NCBI GenBank assembly: GCA_963728985.1
Contig: CAVSME010000007.1
Span: 186,001 to 250,000, forward strand
Direction of reading: 5' to 3'
DNA length: 64,000 bases
DNA from: DASXAI01 sp963728985
Lineage (GTDB): Bacteria; Actinomycetota; Acidimicrobiia; Acidimicrobiales; Ilumatobacteraceae
A program made the translations under genes and the position numbers. This document shows positions 45,119 through 52,934 of this stretch, piece after piece. Within the stretch, counting starts at the first letter, position 1, and each line of letters opens with the position of its first letter. The notes under the pieces were generated by a model. The model saw nothing but the letters and a program-made list of their open reading frames with translations. It was not told the origin of the DNA and did not search any database.

Positions 45119-46857
45119 GCCTTCGGGGGCAGCAGCCGCAGGCCGAGGTCGCGCAGGTGGCGCTCGTCGACCGGTGTGGGCGAGCTCGTCATGGGATCGC
45201 TGCCCGACTGCGTCTTCGGGAAGGCGATGACCTCGCGGATGTTCTCCTCGCCGGCGAGGATGGCGGCCAGCCGGTCGATGCCGTAGGCGAAGCCGCCATG
45301 GGGCGGCGCGCCGTACCGGAACGGCGTGAGGAAGAAGCCGAAGCGCTTGTTGGCCTCCTCCGCGTCGATGCCGAGGAGGTCGAACACCCGCTGCTGCAGC
45401 TCGGGCTCATGGATCCGGATCGATCCCGAGCCGAGCTCCCAGCCGTTGAGGACGAGGTCGTAGGCACGCGAGCGGACCTCCATCGGGTCCGACTCCAGGC
45501 GGTCGATGTCGTCAGGGTGGGGCCGGGTGAACGGGTGGTGCGCCGGCTTGGGCCGCCCCGTCGTCTCGTCGACCCCCACGAACATCGGGAAGTCGACCAC
45601 CCACACGTAGCGGTACGGCCCCTCGTGGACGGGCGGCCGACCGAGGTCGTTGCGCAACTGGCCGAGCACCTCGACCGCGGTGGTCCACTCGTCGGCCACG
45701 AGCAGCAGGAGGTCGCCCGGTTCGGCGGCGAGGGCGCTCACCACGGCGGCGCGCTCGTCGTCGGCGATGAACTTGGCCACGGGCGACTCGAACGTGCCGT
45801 CGTCGGCCACCTTGAGCCACACCAGGCCCTTGGCCCCGAGCTGCCTGGCCCGGTCGGTGAGGCCGTCGAGCTTGTTGCGCCCGTGGTCGGCGGCGCCGCC
45901 CGCGACGCGGATGCCCTTCACCGCGGGAGCGCCGGCGAAGGCCTTGAACCCGCTCTTGGCGAACACCTCGGTCAGCTCCACCAGCTCCATGCCGAAGCGG
46001 AGGTCGGGCTTGTCGACGCCGTAGCGGTCCATGGCGTCGTGCCACGTGATGCGGGGGATCTCGCCCGGCCGCACCCCGGTGACCGCCTCGGCGGCGTCGA
46101 GCACGCCTTCGCTGATGGCGGCGAGCACATCGTCTTGGTCGACGAAGCTCATCTCGGCGTCGAGCTGCATGAACTCGTACTGGCGATCGGCCCGCAGGTC
46201 CTCATCGCGCAGGCAGCGGGCGATCTGGTAGTAGCGATCGAGGCCGCCGACCATGAGCAGCTGCTTGAAGAGCTGGGGGCTCTGCGGCAGCGCGTAGAAC
46301 GACCCGGGCGACTGGCGCGACGGCACGAGGAACTCGCGCGCACCTTCGGGCGTCGACGGCATGAGCATCGGCGTCTCGACCTCGACGAAGCCCTGGCGCT
46401 CCATCGCCGCCCGGATGGCGGAGTTCACCGCGGCGCGGGCGCGGAGGTTGCGCTGCATGCGCTCGCGGCGGACGTCGAGGTAGCGGTAGCGCAGCCGGAC
46501 CGCCTCGTCGACGTCGTCGGCGCGGGCATCGATCGGGAACGGCGGCGATTCGGCGGTGCTGAGGATCTCGACCTCGCAGTCGCCCACCTCCACCTCCCCC
46601 GTCGGCAGGTTCGGGTTGACCGTGCCCTCGGGCCGCAGGCGCACCGTGCCCATGACGCGCACGACGAACTCGCTGCGCAGGTCGTGGGCGCCGGGCACCA
46701 CGCACTGGACGATGCCCGAGTGGTCGCGCAGGTCCACGAAGGCCAGGTGCTCGCCGTGCTCGCGCCGCCGGGCCACCCACCCGCACAGCACGACCTGGCG
46801 GCCGGCGTCGGTGGCCCGCAGCGTGCCGCACAGATCGGTCCGGTACGCGGTCTGCAT
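45115..46857 (-). CDS. aspS: Aspartyl-tRNA synthetase
   Basis: A 580-residue bacterial-type AspRS. An N-terminal OB anticodon domain (VVLCGWVARRREHGEHLAFVDLRDHSG), class II motifs (FVEVETPMLMPSTPEGAREFLVP; YYQIARCLRDEDLRADRQYEF; GFAYGIDRLAAIL) and the central GAD insertion are all present. ATG 46857 is listed; TTG 46863, two codons earlier, has AAGGA at better spacing and overlaps the hisS stop. hisS-aspS pairing is common. Confidence 0.96.
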   Translation of the reverse strand: MQTAYRTDLCGTLRATDAGRQVVLCGWVARRREHGEHLAFVDLRDHSGIVQCVVPGAHDLRSEFVVRVMGTVRLRPEGTVNPNLPTGEVEVGDCEVEILSTAESPPFPIDARADDVDEAVRLRYRYLDVRRERMQRNLRARAAVNSAIRAAMERQGFVEVETPMLMPSTPEGAREFLVPSRQSPGSFYALPQSPQLFKQLLMVGGLDRYYQIARCLRDEDLRADRQYEFMQLDAEMSFVDQDDVLAAISEGVLDAAEAVTGVRPGEIPRITWHDAMDRYGVDKPDLRFGMELVELTEVFAKSGFKAFAGAPAVKGIRVAGGAADHGRNKLDGLTDRARQLGAKGLVWLKVADDGTFESPVAKFIADDERAAVVSALAAEPGDLLLLVADEWTTAVEVLGQLRNDLGRPPVHEGPYRYVWVVDFPMFVGVDETTGRPKPAHHPFTRPHPDDIDRLESDPMEVRSRAYDLVLNGWELGSGSIRIHEPELQQRVFDLLGIDAEEANKRFGFFLTPFRYGAPPHGGFAYGIDRLAAILAGEENIREVIAFPKTQSGSDPMTSSPTPVDERHLRDLGLRLLPPKA

Positions 46858-46859
46858 GG

Positions 46860-48116
46860 TCAACGTCGTTCCTTCACGTAGTCGACGATTTTGTCGCGTG
46901 GCACCCGCACCTGGTCGGTTGGTTCACCGCGCAACGATCGCACGGTGACCTCACCCGCTTCGGCCTCGTCGGCGCCGACGATGAGGGCCAGCGCCGCGCC
47001 GGAGCGGTCGGCCGCCTTCATCTGCGCCTTCATGCTGCGACCGTCGAAGGCGCGGTCGGCGGCGATGCCGGCGGCGCGCAACTCGGCCGCCAGCACCAGC
47101 GCGTCGCGGCCGCCGGCGGTGTCGACCACGAAGGCCTCGACGCTGGCCGCCGCCGCCGGCAGCACCCCCTCGGCGTCGCACGCCAGGAGGATGCGCTCGA
47201 TGCCGGCCCCGAAGCCCACGCCTGGCGTGCCCTTGGGGCCACCGAGCTGCTCGACGAGACCGTCGTAGCGGCCTCCGCCGCCGATGGCGTTCTGGGCCGA
47301 ATCCGACGCGTGAGCGGCGAACTCGAAGGTGGTGCGGGTGTAGTAGTCGAGGCCCCGCACGAGGCGGGCGTCGAGGACGTACGGGATGCCGAGAGCGTCG
47401 AGCCCGGAGCGCACGCGATCGAAGTGCTCCGCCGCCTCGGCCGACAGGTACTCGAGCACGAGCGGTGCGGCCTCGATGACGGGCGCGTCCTCGGGCCGCT
47501 TGGAGTCGAAGATGCGCAACGGGTTCAGCGCCAGCGTCTGGCGGCTCTGCTCGGACAGGTCGGCGGCGTGAGCGCTGAAGTGCGCCCGCAGCGCCTCCCC
47601 GTACGCCGGCCGCTCGGCCAGATCGCCCAACGTGTTCAGCTTCAGGGTGCGCTGCCGCAGTCCCAGGGCACGGTGGAAGCCGTCGAGCAGGGCGATGATC
47701 TCGACGTCGGCATCGGGGTCGGCGGTGCCGACGATCTCGGCGTCGAGCTGATGGTGCTGGCGGTACCGGCCCGACTGCGGCTGCTCGTAGCGGAAGTTGG
47801 CCCCGACCGTCCACGCCTTCCACGGGGTGGGCGGGCGGTGCTCGGCGAACGCCCGCATCAGGCCGGCCGTGATCTCCGGGCGCACGGCGACGCGCCGGCC
47901 CCCCTTGTCGGTGAAGTCGTACATCTCCTTGCGGACGATGTCGGTGGAGTCGCCGACGCGCTCGAAGACCTCGAGGTGCTCGATCAGCGGCGTGAGCGCC
48001 AGGCCGAAGCCGGCGCGCTGGGCGTGCTCGGCGAACGTGGCCACCACCGTGGCCCAGCGGCCCGACTCCGGCGCGAGGACGTCACGCATCCCCTTCGGGG
48101 CCTGGTAGTCGGGCAC
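46860..48116 (-). CDS. hisS: Histidyl-tRNA synthetase
   Basis: A 418-residue class II synthetase. It begins PDYQAPKGMRDVLAPESGRW, with motif 2 in WTVGANFRYEQPQSGRYRQHHQ, the histidine motif ARLVRGLDYYTRTTFEF and GGGGRYDGLVEQLGG, then the C-terminal anticodon domain (VRSLRGEPTDQVRVPRDK). GTG 48116 is chosen because TAGCCT lies 8 nt upstream and the N-terminus then matches the family; upstream codons would pass through the promoter. Confidence 0.96.
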   Translation of the reverse strand: MPDYQAPKGMRDVLAPESGRWATVVATFAEHAQRAGFGLALTPLIEHLEVFERVGDSTDIVRKEMYDFTDKGGRRVAVRPEITAGLMRAFAEHRPPTPWKAWTVGANFRYEQPQSGRYRQHHQLDAEIVGTADPDADVEIIALLDGFHRALGLRQRTLKLNTLGDLAERPAYGEALRAHFSAHAADLSEQSRQTLALNPLRIFDSKRPEDAPVIEAAPLVLEYLSAEAAEHFDRVRSGLDALGIPYVLDARLVRGLDYYTRTTFEFAAHASDSAQNAIGGGGRYDGLVEQLGGPKGTPGVGFGAGIERILLACDAEGVLPAAAASVEAFVVDTAGGRDALVLAAELRAAGIAADRAFDGRSMKAQMKAADRSGAALALIVGADEAEAGEVTVRSLRGEPTDQVRVPRDKIVDYVKERR

Positions 48117-48124
48117 GTCGTCCG

Positions 48125-48130
48125 AGGCTA
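48125..48130 (-). promoter_or_regulatory. -10 box of hisS-aspS-alkB (leaderless)
   Basis: TAGCCT on the minus strand, 8 nt before GTG 48116. Confidence 0.5.
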
Positions 48131-48224
48131 CCGGAGCCCTTTTCGGCGCTCCGCCGTGTTTGCGCTGCTGCGGGATGGTTCGTAGCGTCGTACAGACAGT
48201 CACGCGCACACTTGGGGGTCCGCG

Positions 48225-49325
48225 ATGCACGTCGGGATGTCAGCCGTCTTCCAGGGCTTCGGAGGGAACCTCTCGGACCAGGAGGTGTGGGCGGCCGACC
48301 TGGCCCTCGCCGACCTCGCCGAGCCGCTCGGCTTCGAGTCGATCTGGAGCGTGGAGCACCACTTCAGCAACTACACGATGTGCCCGGACGTCCTGCAGTT
48401 CCTCACCTACATGGCCGGCCGCACGACCAAGGTGCAGCTCGGTTCCATGGTGCTGGTGCTGCCGTGGCACGACCCGGTCCGGGCGGCCGAGCAGATCATC
48501 ATGCTCGACCACATGTCGAACGGCCGGCTGATCCTCGGTCTCGGGCGCGGCACCGGCAAGATCGAGTTCGACGGCTTCCGGGTGGAGATGAGCCAGGCCC
48601 GCCAGCAGTTCAAGGAGTCGGCCGAGGCCATCCTGACCGCTCTCGAGACCGGCGTGATGGAGTACGAGGGCGAGTACGTCCAGCAGCCCCGCATCGAGCT
48701 GCACCCGGCGCCGTTCAAGTCGTTCAAGGGGCGCACGTACTCGGCCACGATCTCGCCCGAGTCGGCCGAGATCATGGCCAAGCTCGGTACGGGCGTGCTC
48801 GTCGTGCCCCAGAAGCCCTGGCACCTGGTGGAGGAGGAGACGGCCACCTACCGGGCCACGTACCGGGACGCCCACGGCGAGGAACCGCCGCCGCCGATCA
48901 TCGCCGGCTGGACCTTCGTCGACGAGAACGCCGACCGGGCCGAGGCGAAGGCCCGACAGTGGCTCAGCGGCTACTGGGACTCGGTCATCTCGCACTACGA
49001 GTTCGACAAGCCGCACCTGAAGTCGACGCCCGGCTACGAGTTCCACGGCCAGATGTACGACCGCCTCATGGCCCCCGGCGGCGCCGAGAAGATGACCGAC
49101 TTCTACATCGGTCTCCAGCCGTGGGGCACGCCCGAGCGGGTGTTCGAGAAGGTCCGCACCTTCTGCGACCTCGTCGGCGGCGACAGCTACATCGGCGTGT
49201 TCCGGTACGGCGGCATGCCGCCGGCCGAAGCGGAAAAGAGCATGCGCCTCTTCGCCAAGGAGGTCATGCCGGAGCTGCAGAAGATCGGGCCCGCCCTCGA
49301 CCGCCTGGAGCACATCCGGGGCTAA
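48225..49325 (+). CDS. LLM-class flavin-dependent oxidoreductase
   Basis: A 366-residue luciferase-like enzyme, different from the one at 43,380. It starts MHVGMSAVFQGFGGNLSDQEV, with ESIWSVEHHFSNYTMCPDVL, VQLGSMVLVLPWHDPVRAAEQIIMLD and GRLILGLGRGTGKIEFDGF. The HHF and GLGRG features place it in the bacterial luciferase-like family using FMN or F420. GGGGG lies 6 nt before the ATG, and a TAGCGT box at 48182-48187 gives a leader of about 30 nt. Its stop is followed by a large inverted repeat. Confidence 0.9.
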   Translation: MHVGMSAVFQGFGGNLSDQEVWAADLALADLAEPLGFESIWSVEHHFSNYTMCPDVLQFLTYMAGRTTKVQLGSMVLVLPWHDPVRAAEQIIMLDHMSNGRLILGLGRGTGKIEFDGFRVEMSQARQQFKESAEAILTALETGVMEYEGEYVQQPRIELHPAPFKSFKGRTYSATISPESAEIMAKLGTGVLVVPQKPWHLVEEETATYRATYRDAHGEEPPPPIIAGWTFVDENADRAEAKARQWLSGYWDSVISHYEFDKPHLKSTPGYEFHGQMYDRLMAPGGAEKMTDFYIGLQPWGTPERVFEKVRTFCDLVGGDSYIGVFRYGGMPPAEAEKSMRLFAKEVMPELQKIGPALDRLEHIRG

Positions 49326-49391
49326 GAGGGCGAGCGGATAGGTGCTCGCCCTCCGCGCCGCGGGGCCGGTGGCCACGATCCGTGAGCGACG

Positions 49392-49452
49392 TTGGGTGCC
49401 GATTCGGTCATGGGTGCCGATCGGCCCGCCAGGCGAGGCAATCGGCACCCAA
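49392..49452. repeat. Large inverted repeat between convergent genes
   Basis: Positions 49392-49404 and 49440-49452 are a perfect 13-bp inverted pair (TTGGGTGCCGATT). A third copy of the inner GGGTGCCGAT lies in the loop at 49412-49421. It sits between the luciferase-like gene and marR, which converge, so it may end transcription from both sides; no T-run is present. Confidence 0.65.
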
Positions 49453-49525
49453 AGCTCTCCTCGCCTGTCCGCTCGCCCCCGCGCCGAGGGAGTCAGGAGC
49501 GAGCCGAAGCGCTAGCGACGCAGAC

Positions 49526-50008
49526 TCAAGGCTCGCAGCAGCCCCCGTCGGCATCCTCGGCCAGGCGGTCGAGGACGGCGTCGGCCATGTCGGCCAACGC
49601 ATCGAGCTGCTCGGGCGTGAGCGCGTCGATGAACCACTGGCGCACGTGCTCGACGTGCTGCGGCGCGGCGCGCTCGATGGCCTCGCGCCCGGCGTCGGTC
49701 AGCACCACGAAGGCGCCCCGGCTGTCGGTCGGGCACGATTCGCGCGCCACGAGCCCGCGCTGCGCCATCCGCGTGAGGTGGTGGGACAGCCGGCTCTTCT
49801 CCCACTGCGTGGCCTGGCCCAGCTCGAACACCCGCTGGCGGCCGCAGGGCGCTTCGGACAGCTGGACCAGCACCTCGTAGTCGGCCTCGGAGAGCCCTGA
49901 ATCGCGCTGGAGCTGCCGGGCCATCCGGGCCTGCAGCTGCGCCTTCATGGTGATGAACCGGCGCCAGGCGCGCGCCTCGCGCTCGTTCAGCCAGCGGGTC
50001 TCCTCCAC
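49526..50008 (-). CDS. MarR family transcriptional regulator
   Basis: A 160-residue winged-helix regulator: WLNEREARAWRRF, then LSEADYEVLVQLSEAPCGRQRVFELGQATQWEKSRLSHHLTRMAQRGLVARESCPTD, a standard MarR helix-turn-helix and wing, and a helical dimerisation end with terminal GGCCEP. GTG 50008 is chosen because TAGCAT lies 7 nt upstream; GTG 50041 would place the -10 box inside the gene. Divergent from yceI-like, with two operator-like palindromes between. Confidence 0.88.
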   Translation of the reverse strand: MEETRWLNEREARAWRRFITMKAQLQARMARQLQRDSGLSEADYEVLVQLSEAPCGRQRVFELGQATQWEKSRLSHHLTRMAQRGLVARESCPTDSRGAFVVLTDAGREAIERAAPQHVEHVRQWFIDALTPEQLDALADMADAVLDRLAEDADGGCCEP

Positions 50009-50015
50009 GGCCTCG

Positions 50016-50021
50016 ATGCTA
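50016..50021 (-). promoter_or_regulatory. -10 box of marR (leaderless)
   Basis: TAGCAT on the minus strand, 7 nt before GTG 50008; the operators at 50034-50074 lie upstream, where a -35 would be. Confidence 0.48.
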
Positions 50022-50033
50022 CTGCACCTAGCG

Positions 50034-50074
50034 GTTGACACGTCAGCTATCTCGGCTATAGTTGATACATCAAC
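50034..50074 (+). promoter_or_regulatory. Consensus promoter overlapped by two MarR-type operators
   Basis: Consensus -35 TTGACA (50035-50040), 16-nt spacer, -10 TATAGT (50057-50062), for the yceI-like gene. GTTGAC-AC-GTCAGC (50034-50047, one mismatch) covers the -35. GTTGAT-AC-ATCAAC (50061-50074, perfect) covers the end of the -10 and the start site. Both share the TTGA-N4-TCAR form of MarR operators. Confidence 0.75.
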
Positions 50075-50103
50075 ATCTCCCCCAACGCACGGAGGCCAGT
50101 CGC

Positions 50104-50664
50104 ATGAGCAGCACGCAGACCACGACGATCCCCGGATACGTCGCCGGCACCTGGAGCATCGATCCCGTCCACAGCGAGGTCGGGTTCACGGTGCGCCACA
50201 TGATGGTGAGCAAGGTGCGAGGCAAGTTCACCGGCTTCGCCGGCCAGTTCGTCACCGGCCCGGATCCGCTCGACTCGAGCGTGACGGCCACCGTCGAGCT
50301 GAGCTCGATCGACACCGGCAACGCCGACCGCGACAACCACATCCGCTCGGCCGACTTCTTCGCCGTCGACGAGCACCCGATCATGACCTACCGCTCCACC
50401 GGCGTCCGCGCCAATGGCGACGGCTACGCGCTCGACGGCGAGCTGACCCTGAAGGGCGTCACCCGGCCCGTCACCCTCGACCTCGAGCTCGGCGGCTTCG
50501 GCCCCGACCCCTTCGGCGGGGTGCGCTCCGGATTCACCGCCGTCGGCGAGATCAAGCGCAGCGACTTCGGCGTCGACTTCAACGCCGTGATGGAGACCGG
50601 CGGCGTGGTCGTCGGCGACAAGATCACGCTGCTGCTCGAGATCGAGGGCGTCCTGCAGCCGTAA
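50104..50664 (+). CDS. YceI family protein
   Basis: A 186-residue lipocalin-like barrel that binds isoprenoid-type lipids in characterised members. It has GTWSIDPVHSEVGFTVRHMMVSKVRG, NADRDNHIRSADFFAVDEHP and GELTLKGVTRPVTLDLEL, all standard. No signal peptide, so it is cytosolic here. ATG 50104 follows GGAGG at 8 nt. Divergent MarR with overlapping operators points to control by a MarR ligand, likely organic hydroperoxide, lipid or aromatic stress (inference). Confidence 0.92.
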   Translation: MSSTQTTTIPGYVAGTWSIDPVHSEVGFTVRHMMVSKVRGKFTGFAGQFVTGPDPLDSSVTATVELSSIDTGNADRDNHIRSADFFAVDEHPIMTYRSTGVRANGDGYALDGELTLKGVTRPVTLDLELGGFGPDPFGGVRSGFTAVGEIKRSDFGVDFNAVMETGGVVVGDKITLLLEIEGVLQP

Positions 50665-50676
50665 CGATCCGCGAGG

Positions 50677-50716
50677 TTGGTCACGGGTGAGGCGGATTCA
50701 GCCCACCCGTGACCAA
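50677..50716. terminator. Strong hairpin after the yceI-like gene
   Basis: A perfect 13-bp inverted repeat (50677-50689 with 50704-50716, TTGGTCACGGGTG) starting 13 nt after the stop codon. It has no T-run; in GC-rich actinobacteria such hairpins can still terminate. It could serve both convergent genes. Confidence 0.5.
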
Positions 50717-50737
50717 GTTCGGTCACGCCGGTGAGGT

Positions 50738-50805
50738 GGCGCCGCGGTGCGGCGCCGGGGCAGACGTTGTGGGGATTGTCCGAGCACAGCGAGGCCGAGG
50801 CATCA
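50738..50805 (-). repeat. Dispersed 3'-end repeat, copy 2
   Basis: On the minus strand it starts at the stop codon of the VOC gene (TGATGCC at 50805-50799), then CTCGCTGTGCTCGGACAAT (complement at 50775-50793), then an 8-bp GC hairpin (50738-50756). The same three parts in the same order follow gmk (13876-13958). Confidence 0.7.
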
Positions 50806-51387
50806 ACGCGGCGGATCGCCTGGCTCGGGCCGGCGTCCGCCGCGGGCCCGGATGTCGTCGAAGCGCTCGCCGAAGTGCCAGCGATGGCCCTCGAGGTCGG
50901 TGGCCTCGTAGCGGCGCTCGCCGAAGAAGGCGTCGTCGAGCTCCATCGTGATGTCGGCGCCCTCGGCCACCGCGTGGGCGTAGTGGGCGTCGATATCGTG
51001 CACGTAGACGTTGAGCATCACCGTCGTGAGGCCGGCGTCCATCGGGCTGTGGATGCGGTGCACCTCGACGTTGCTGTGACCCAGCATCACGACGCCGGTG
51101 CCGAGGCGCAGCCAGCAGAGGTGGTTGCCGTCGAACTCCATGCGGGCCTCGCGCTCCTCGACGAACTGGAACACCCGGGTCAGGTACTCGACGGCGGCCA
51201 GCTCGTCTCGGTACGCCAGCCGGGGGTAGACGTCCGGCGTCGTCAAGGCCGCCGCTTCCACGTGCTCGGCATCGATGGTCGACATGAACCGCTCCTTTGC
51301 TCGGGTGTAGACCGCGGGGTCGCCGGGGTCATCCGGCTCGATGCGGTCGGGCCGCAGCTGCCGGAGCGGATCGAGGTCGTCACTCAC
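50803..51387 (-). CDS. VOC/glyoxalase-domain protein with anti-sigma-like N-terminus
   Basis: A 194-residue protein. Residues 1-40 (SDDLDPLRQLRPDRIEPDDP ... YTRAKERFMSTIDAE) resemble the N-termini of proteins encoded after actinobacterial ECF sigma factors (CU044_5270 type). The rest is a PhnB-like VOC domain: LAYRDELAAVEYLTRVFQF, GTGVVMLGH, VYVHDIDAHYAHAVAEGADI, and a closing RRYEATDLEGHRWHFGER. GTG 51387 lies 8 nt inside the sigma factor gene, so the two are co-translated. VOC ligand unknown; I infer it senses a small molecule and controls the sigma factor, which is not shown by the sequence. Confidence 0.75.
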   Translation of the reverse strand: MSDDLDPLRQLRPDRIEPDDPGDPAVYTRAKERFMSTIDAEHVEAAALTTPDVYPRLAYRDELAAVEYLTRVFQFVEEREARMEFDGNHLCWLRLGTGVVMLGHSNVEVHRIHSPMDAGLTTVMLNVYVHDIDAHYAHAVAEGADITMELDDAFFGERRYEATDLEGHRWHFGERFDDIRARGGRRPEPGDPPR

Positions 51388-51958
51388 GACACGATCCTCC
51401 CAGTTCTTCCCCGCCCGGCCTGGTGAGTTCACGCACGTGGCGCCGGGCCCGGTTCAGGCGCGAGCGCACCGTGCCGACGGGGATGCCGAGGGCGTCGGCC
51501 ACGTCGTCGTAGCTCAGGCCTTCCCACACGTGGAGCAGCAGGGCGTCGCGCTCGGGCTCGGGCAGATCGGTCACGGCGGCGGCCACCCGGTCCCAGCGGC
51601 TGGCGGCATCGAGGGCGTCGTCGACACCCTCGGCCGGGTCGACCGGGGCGAGCCGCTGCGTGGCCAGGCGGGCGACGGCGCGAAGGCGCCTGGCTTCCCC
51701 GCGGCGGTGCTTGGCCAGCAGGTTCGTGGCGATCCCGTACAGCCACGGGCGCGCCGTCACCCGCGCACCGTCGAATGTGTGGCGGCGCTCGAATGCGATC
51801 CGGAAGACCTCGCCGACGATGCCGTCGGCGTCGTCAGGACCGAGCCGGCGCACGAGGTAGCGGTGGAGCACCGTGGCGTGGCGGTCGAAGATGGTGCCGA
51901 ACCGGACCGGATGCTGGAGCGAGGCCGCGATCACGTCGGCATCGGTCTCGGCGTCCAC
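51380..51958 (-). CDS. ECF-type RNA polymerase sigma factor
   Basis: A 192-residue sigma factor. Region 2 covers about 18-85 (FGTIFDRHATVLHRYLVRRLG, DADGIVGEVFRIAFERR, RPWLYGIATNLLAKHRRGE). Region 4 covers about 128-180 (LPEPERDALLLHVWEGLSYDDVADALGIPVGTVRSRLNRAR). There is no C-terminal extension. GTG 51958 follows GGGGAAGG. It is co-translated with the VOC protein, which takes the place of the usual anti-sigma gene. Confidence 0.92.
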   Translation of the reverse strand: MDAETDADVIAASLQHPVRFGTIFDRHATVLHRYLVRRLGPDDADGIVGEVFRIAFERRHTFDGARVTARPWLYGIATNLLAKHRRGEARRLRAVARLATQRLAPVDPAEGVDDALDAASRWDRVAAAVTDLPEPERDALLLHVWEGLSYDDVADALGIPVGTVRSRLNRARRHVRELTRPGGEELGGSCRE

Positions 51959-51999
51959 GCTTGCATCCTTCCCCGCTCATCGCTGCAAGTTCGCGCCGG

Positions 52000-52005
52000 T
52001 ACGGT
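52000..52005 (+). promoter_or_regulatory. -10 box of the DUF4231 gene (leaderless)
   Basis: TACGGT, 7 nt before TTG 52013, divergent from the sigma factor gene. Confidence 0.45.
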
Positions 52006-52012
52006 GAGCCGC

Positions 52013-52891
52013 TTGCCAGGGAACCCGCCCGACGAGCACGCCCGCCGCACCTTGGCCCGCCAGCGGATCTGGTCGGCGACCGCCACTCGCCTGAAGGACG
52101 CCATCGTCCGGGCCCGCGTGACCGCCTTGATCCTCGGGATCGTGGCGGCGGTGCTGGCGGTGGCGGCCGTGCAGTTGGCCGATCCGCAGGAAGGGCTGGC
52201 CCGCGTCCTCGGGATCGTGGCCGGCGTCGCCGCCGGCACCGCCCCGCTGGTCCTGCGGCGGGCGGGCACCGACCGGGTGCGGGACTGGACCCGGGCCCGT
52301 TCGGCGTCCGAGGGCCTCAAGTCCGAGCTCTACGAGTACCTCGCGGGCGGCTCGGCCTACGTCGATGCTGACGCCGGGCCGCAGCTGGCGGCCCGCACGC
52401 GGGCCATCGAGGAGAGCATGGGCGACGTGCTCGCCCTCACCGTGGGCGTGGCCACCGACGCCACGCCGATGCCGGACGTCCACGACGCCGAGTCCTACAT
52501 CGCCGAGCGCGTGCAGGATCAGATCGACCACTACTACCGCCCACGAGCAGCCCGGTTGCAGACCGTGGTCGGGCGCCTGCGCCTCGTCGGTGACGTGCTC
52601 GGCATCATGGCCGTCGGGCTCGGCGTGGCCGCCGGCGCCGGCGCCCCTGGCCAGCTGGCGGCCTGGGTGCCGGTGGTGACGACGGTGGCGGCGTCCCTGT
52701 CCGCCCACATCGCGGCGAGCCGCTACGACCATCAGATCGTGGAGTTCCTGCGCACGGCCCAGCAGCTCGAGCACGTGATCGAGCGCCACGCCGAGGGCAG
52801 CCTCACCGACGGCGCCATGGTCGACGCCTGCGAGCAGGTCATCTCCGTCGAGAACCAGGCGTGGATGACCAACTGGTCGAAATCGGGCTGA
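52013..52891 (+). CDS. DUF4231/SLATT-like membrane protein
   Basis: A 292-residue protein with two pairs of transmembrane helices: about 37-80 (VTALILGIVAAVLAVAAVQLA, VLGIVAGVAAGTAPLVL) and about 198-240 (VLGIMAVGLGVAAGAG, VVTTVAASLSAHIAA). Between and after lie helical segments such as RSASEGLKSELYEYLAGGSAY and RVQDQIDHYYRPRAARLQ. The layout fits DUF4231, related to SLATT domains that act as membrane effectors in nucleotide-signalled defence; no cyclase or other defence gene is next to it. TTG 52013 is chosen for the -10 box; GTG 52004 is the alternative. Confidence 0.72.
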   Translation: MPGNPPDEHARRTLARQRIWSATATRLKDAIVRARVTALILGIVAAVLAVAAVQLADPQEGLARVLGIVAGVAAGTAPLVLRRAGTDRVRDWTRARSASEGLKSELYEYLAGGSAYVDADAGPQLAARTRAIEESMGDVLALTVGVATDATPMPDVHDAESYIAERVQDQIDHYYRPRAARLQTVVGRLRLVGDVLGIMAVGLGVAAGAGAPGQLAAWVPVVTTVAASLSAHIAASRYDHQIVEFLRTAQQLEHVIERHAEGSLTDGAMVDACEQVISVENQAWMTNWSKSG

Positions 52892-52922
52892 ACGGCCCAG
52901 GTCCGGGCGAGCGCGCCAGGGC

Positions 52923-52928
52923 TACCGT
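52923..52928 (+). promoter_or_regulatory. -10 box of the gene at 52,935 (leaderless)
   Basis: TACCGT, 6 nt before GTG 52935. Confidence 0.48.
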
Positions 52929-52934
52929 CCCGCG

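Noticed and set aside
52013..52891. CBASS-type defence operon
   Set aside because: The membrane protein only loosely resembles SLATT effectors, and no nucleotide cyclase or accessory gene adjoins it.
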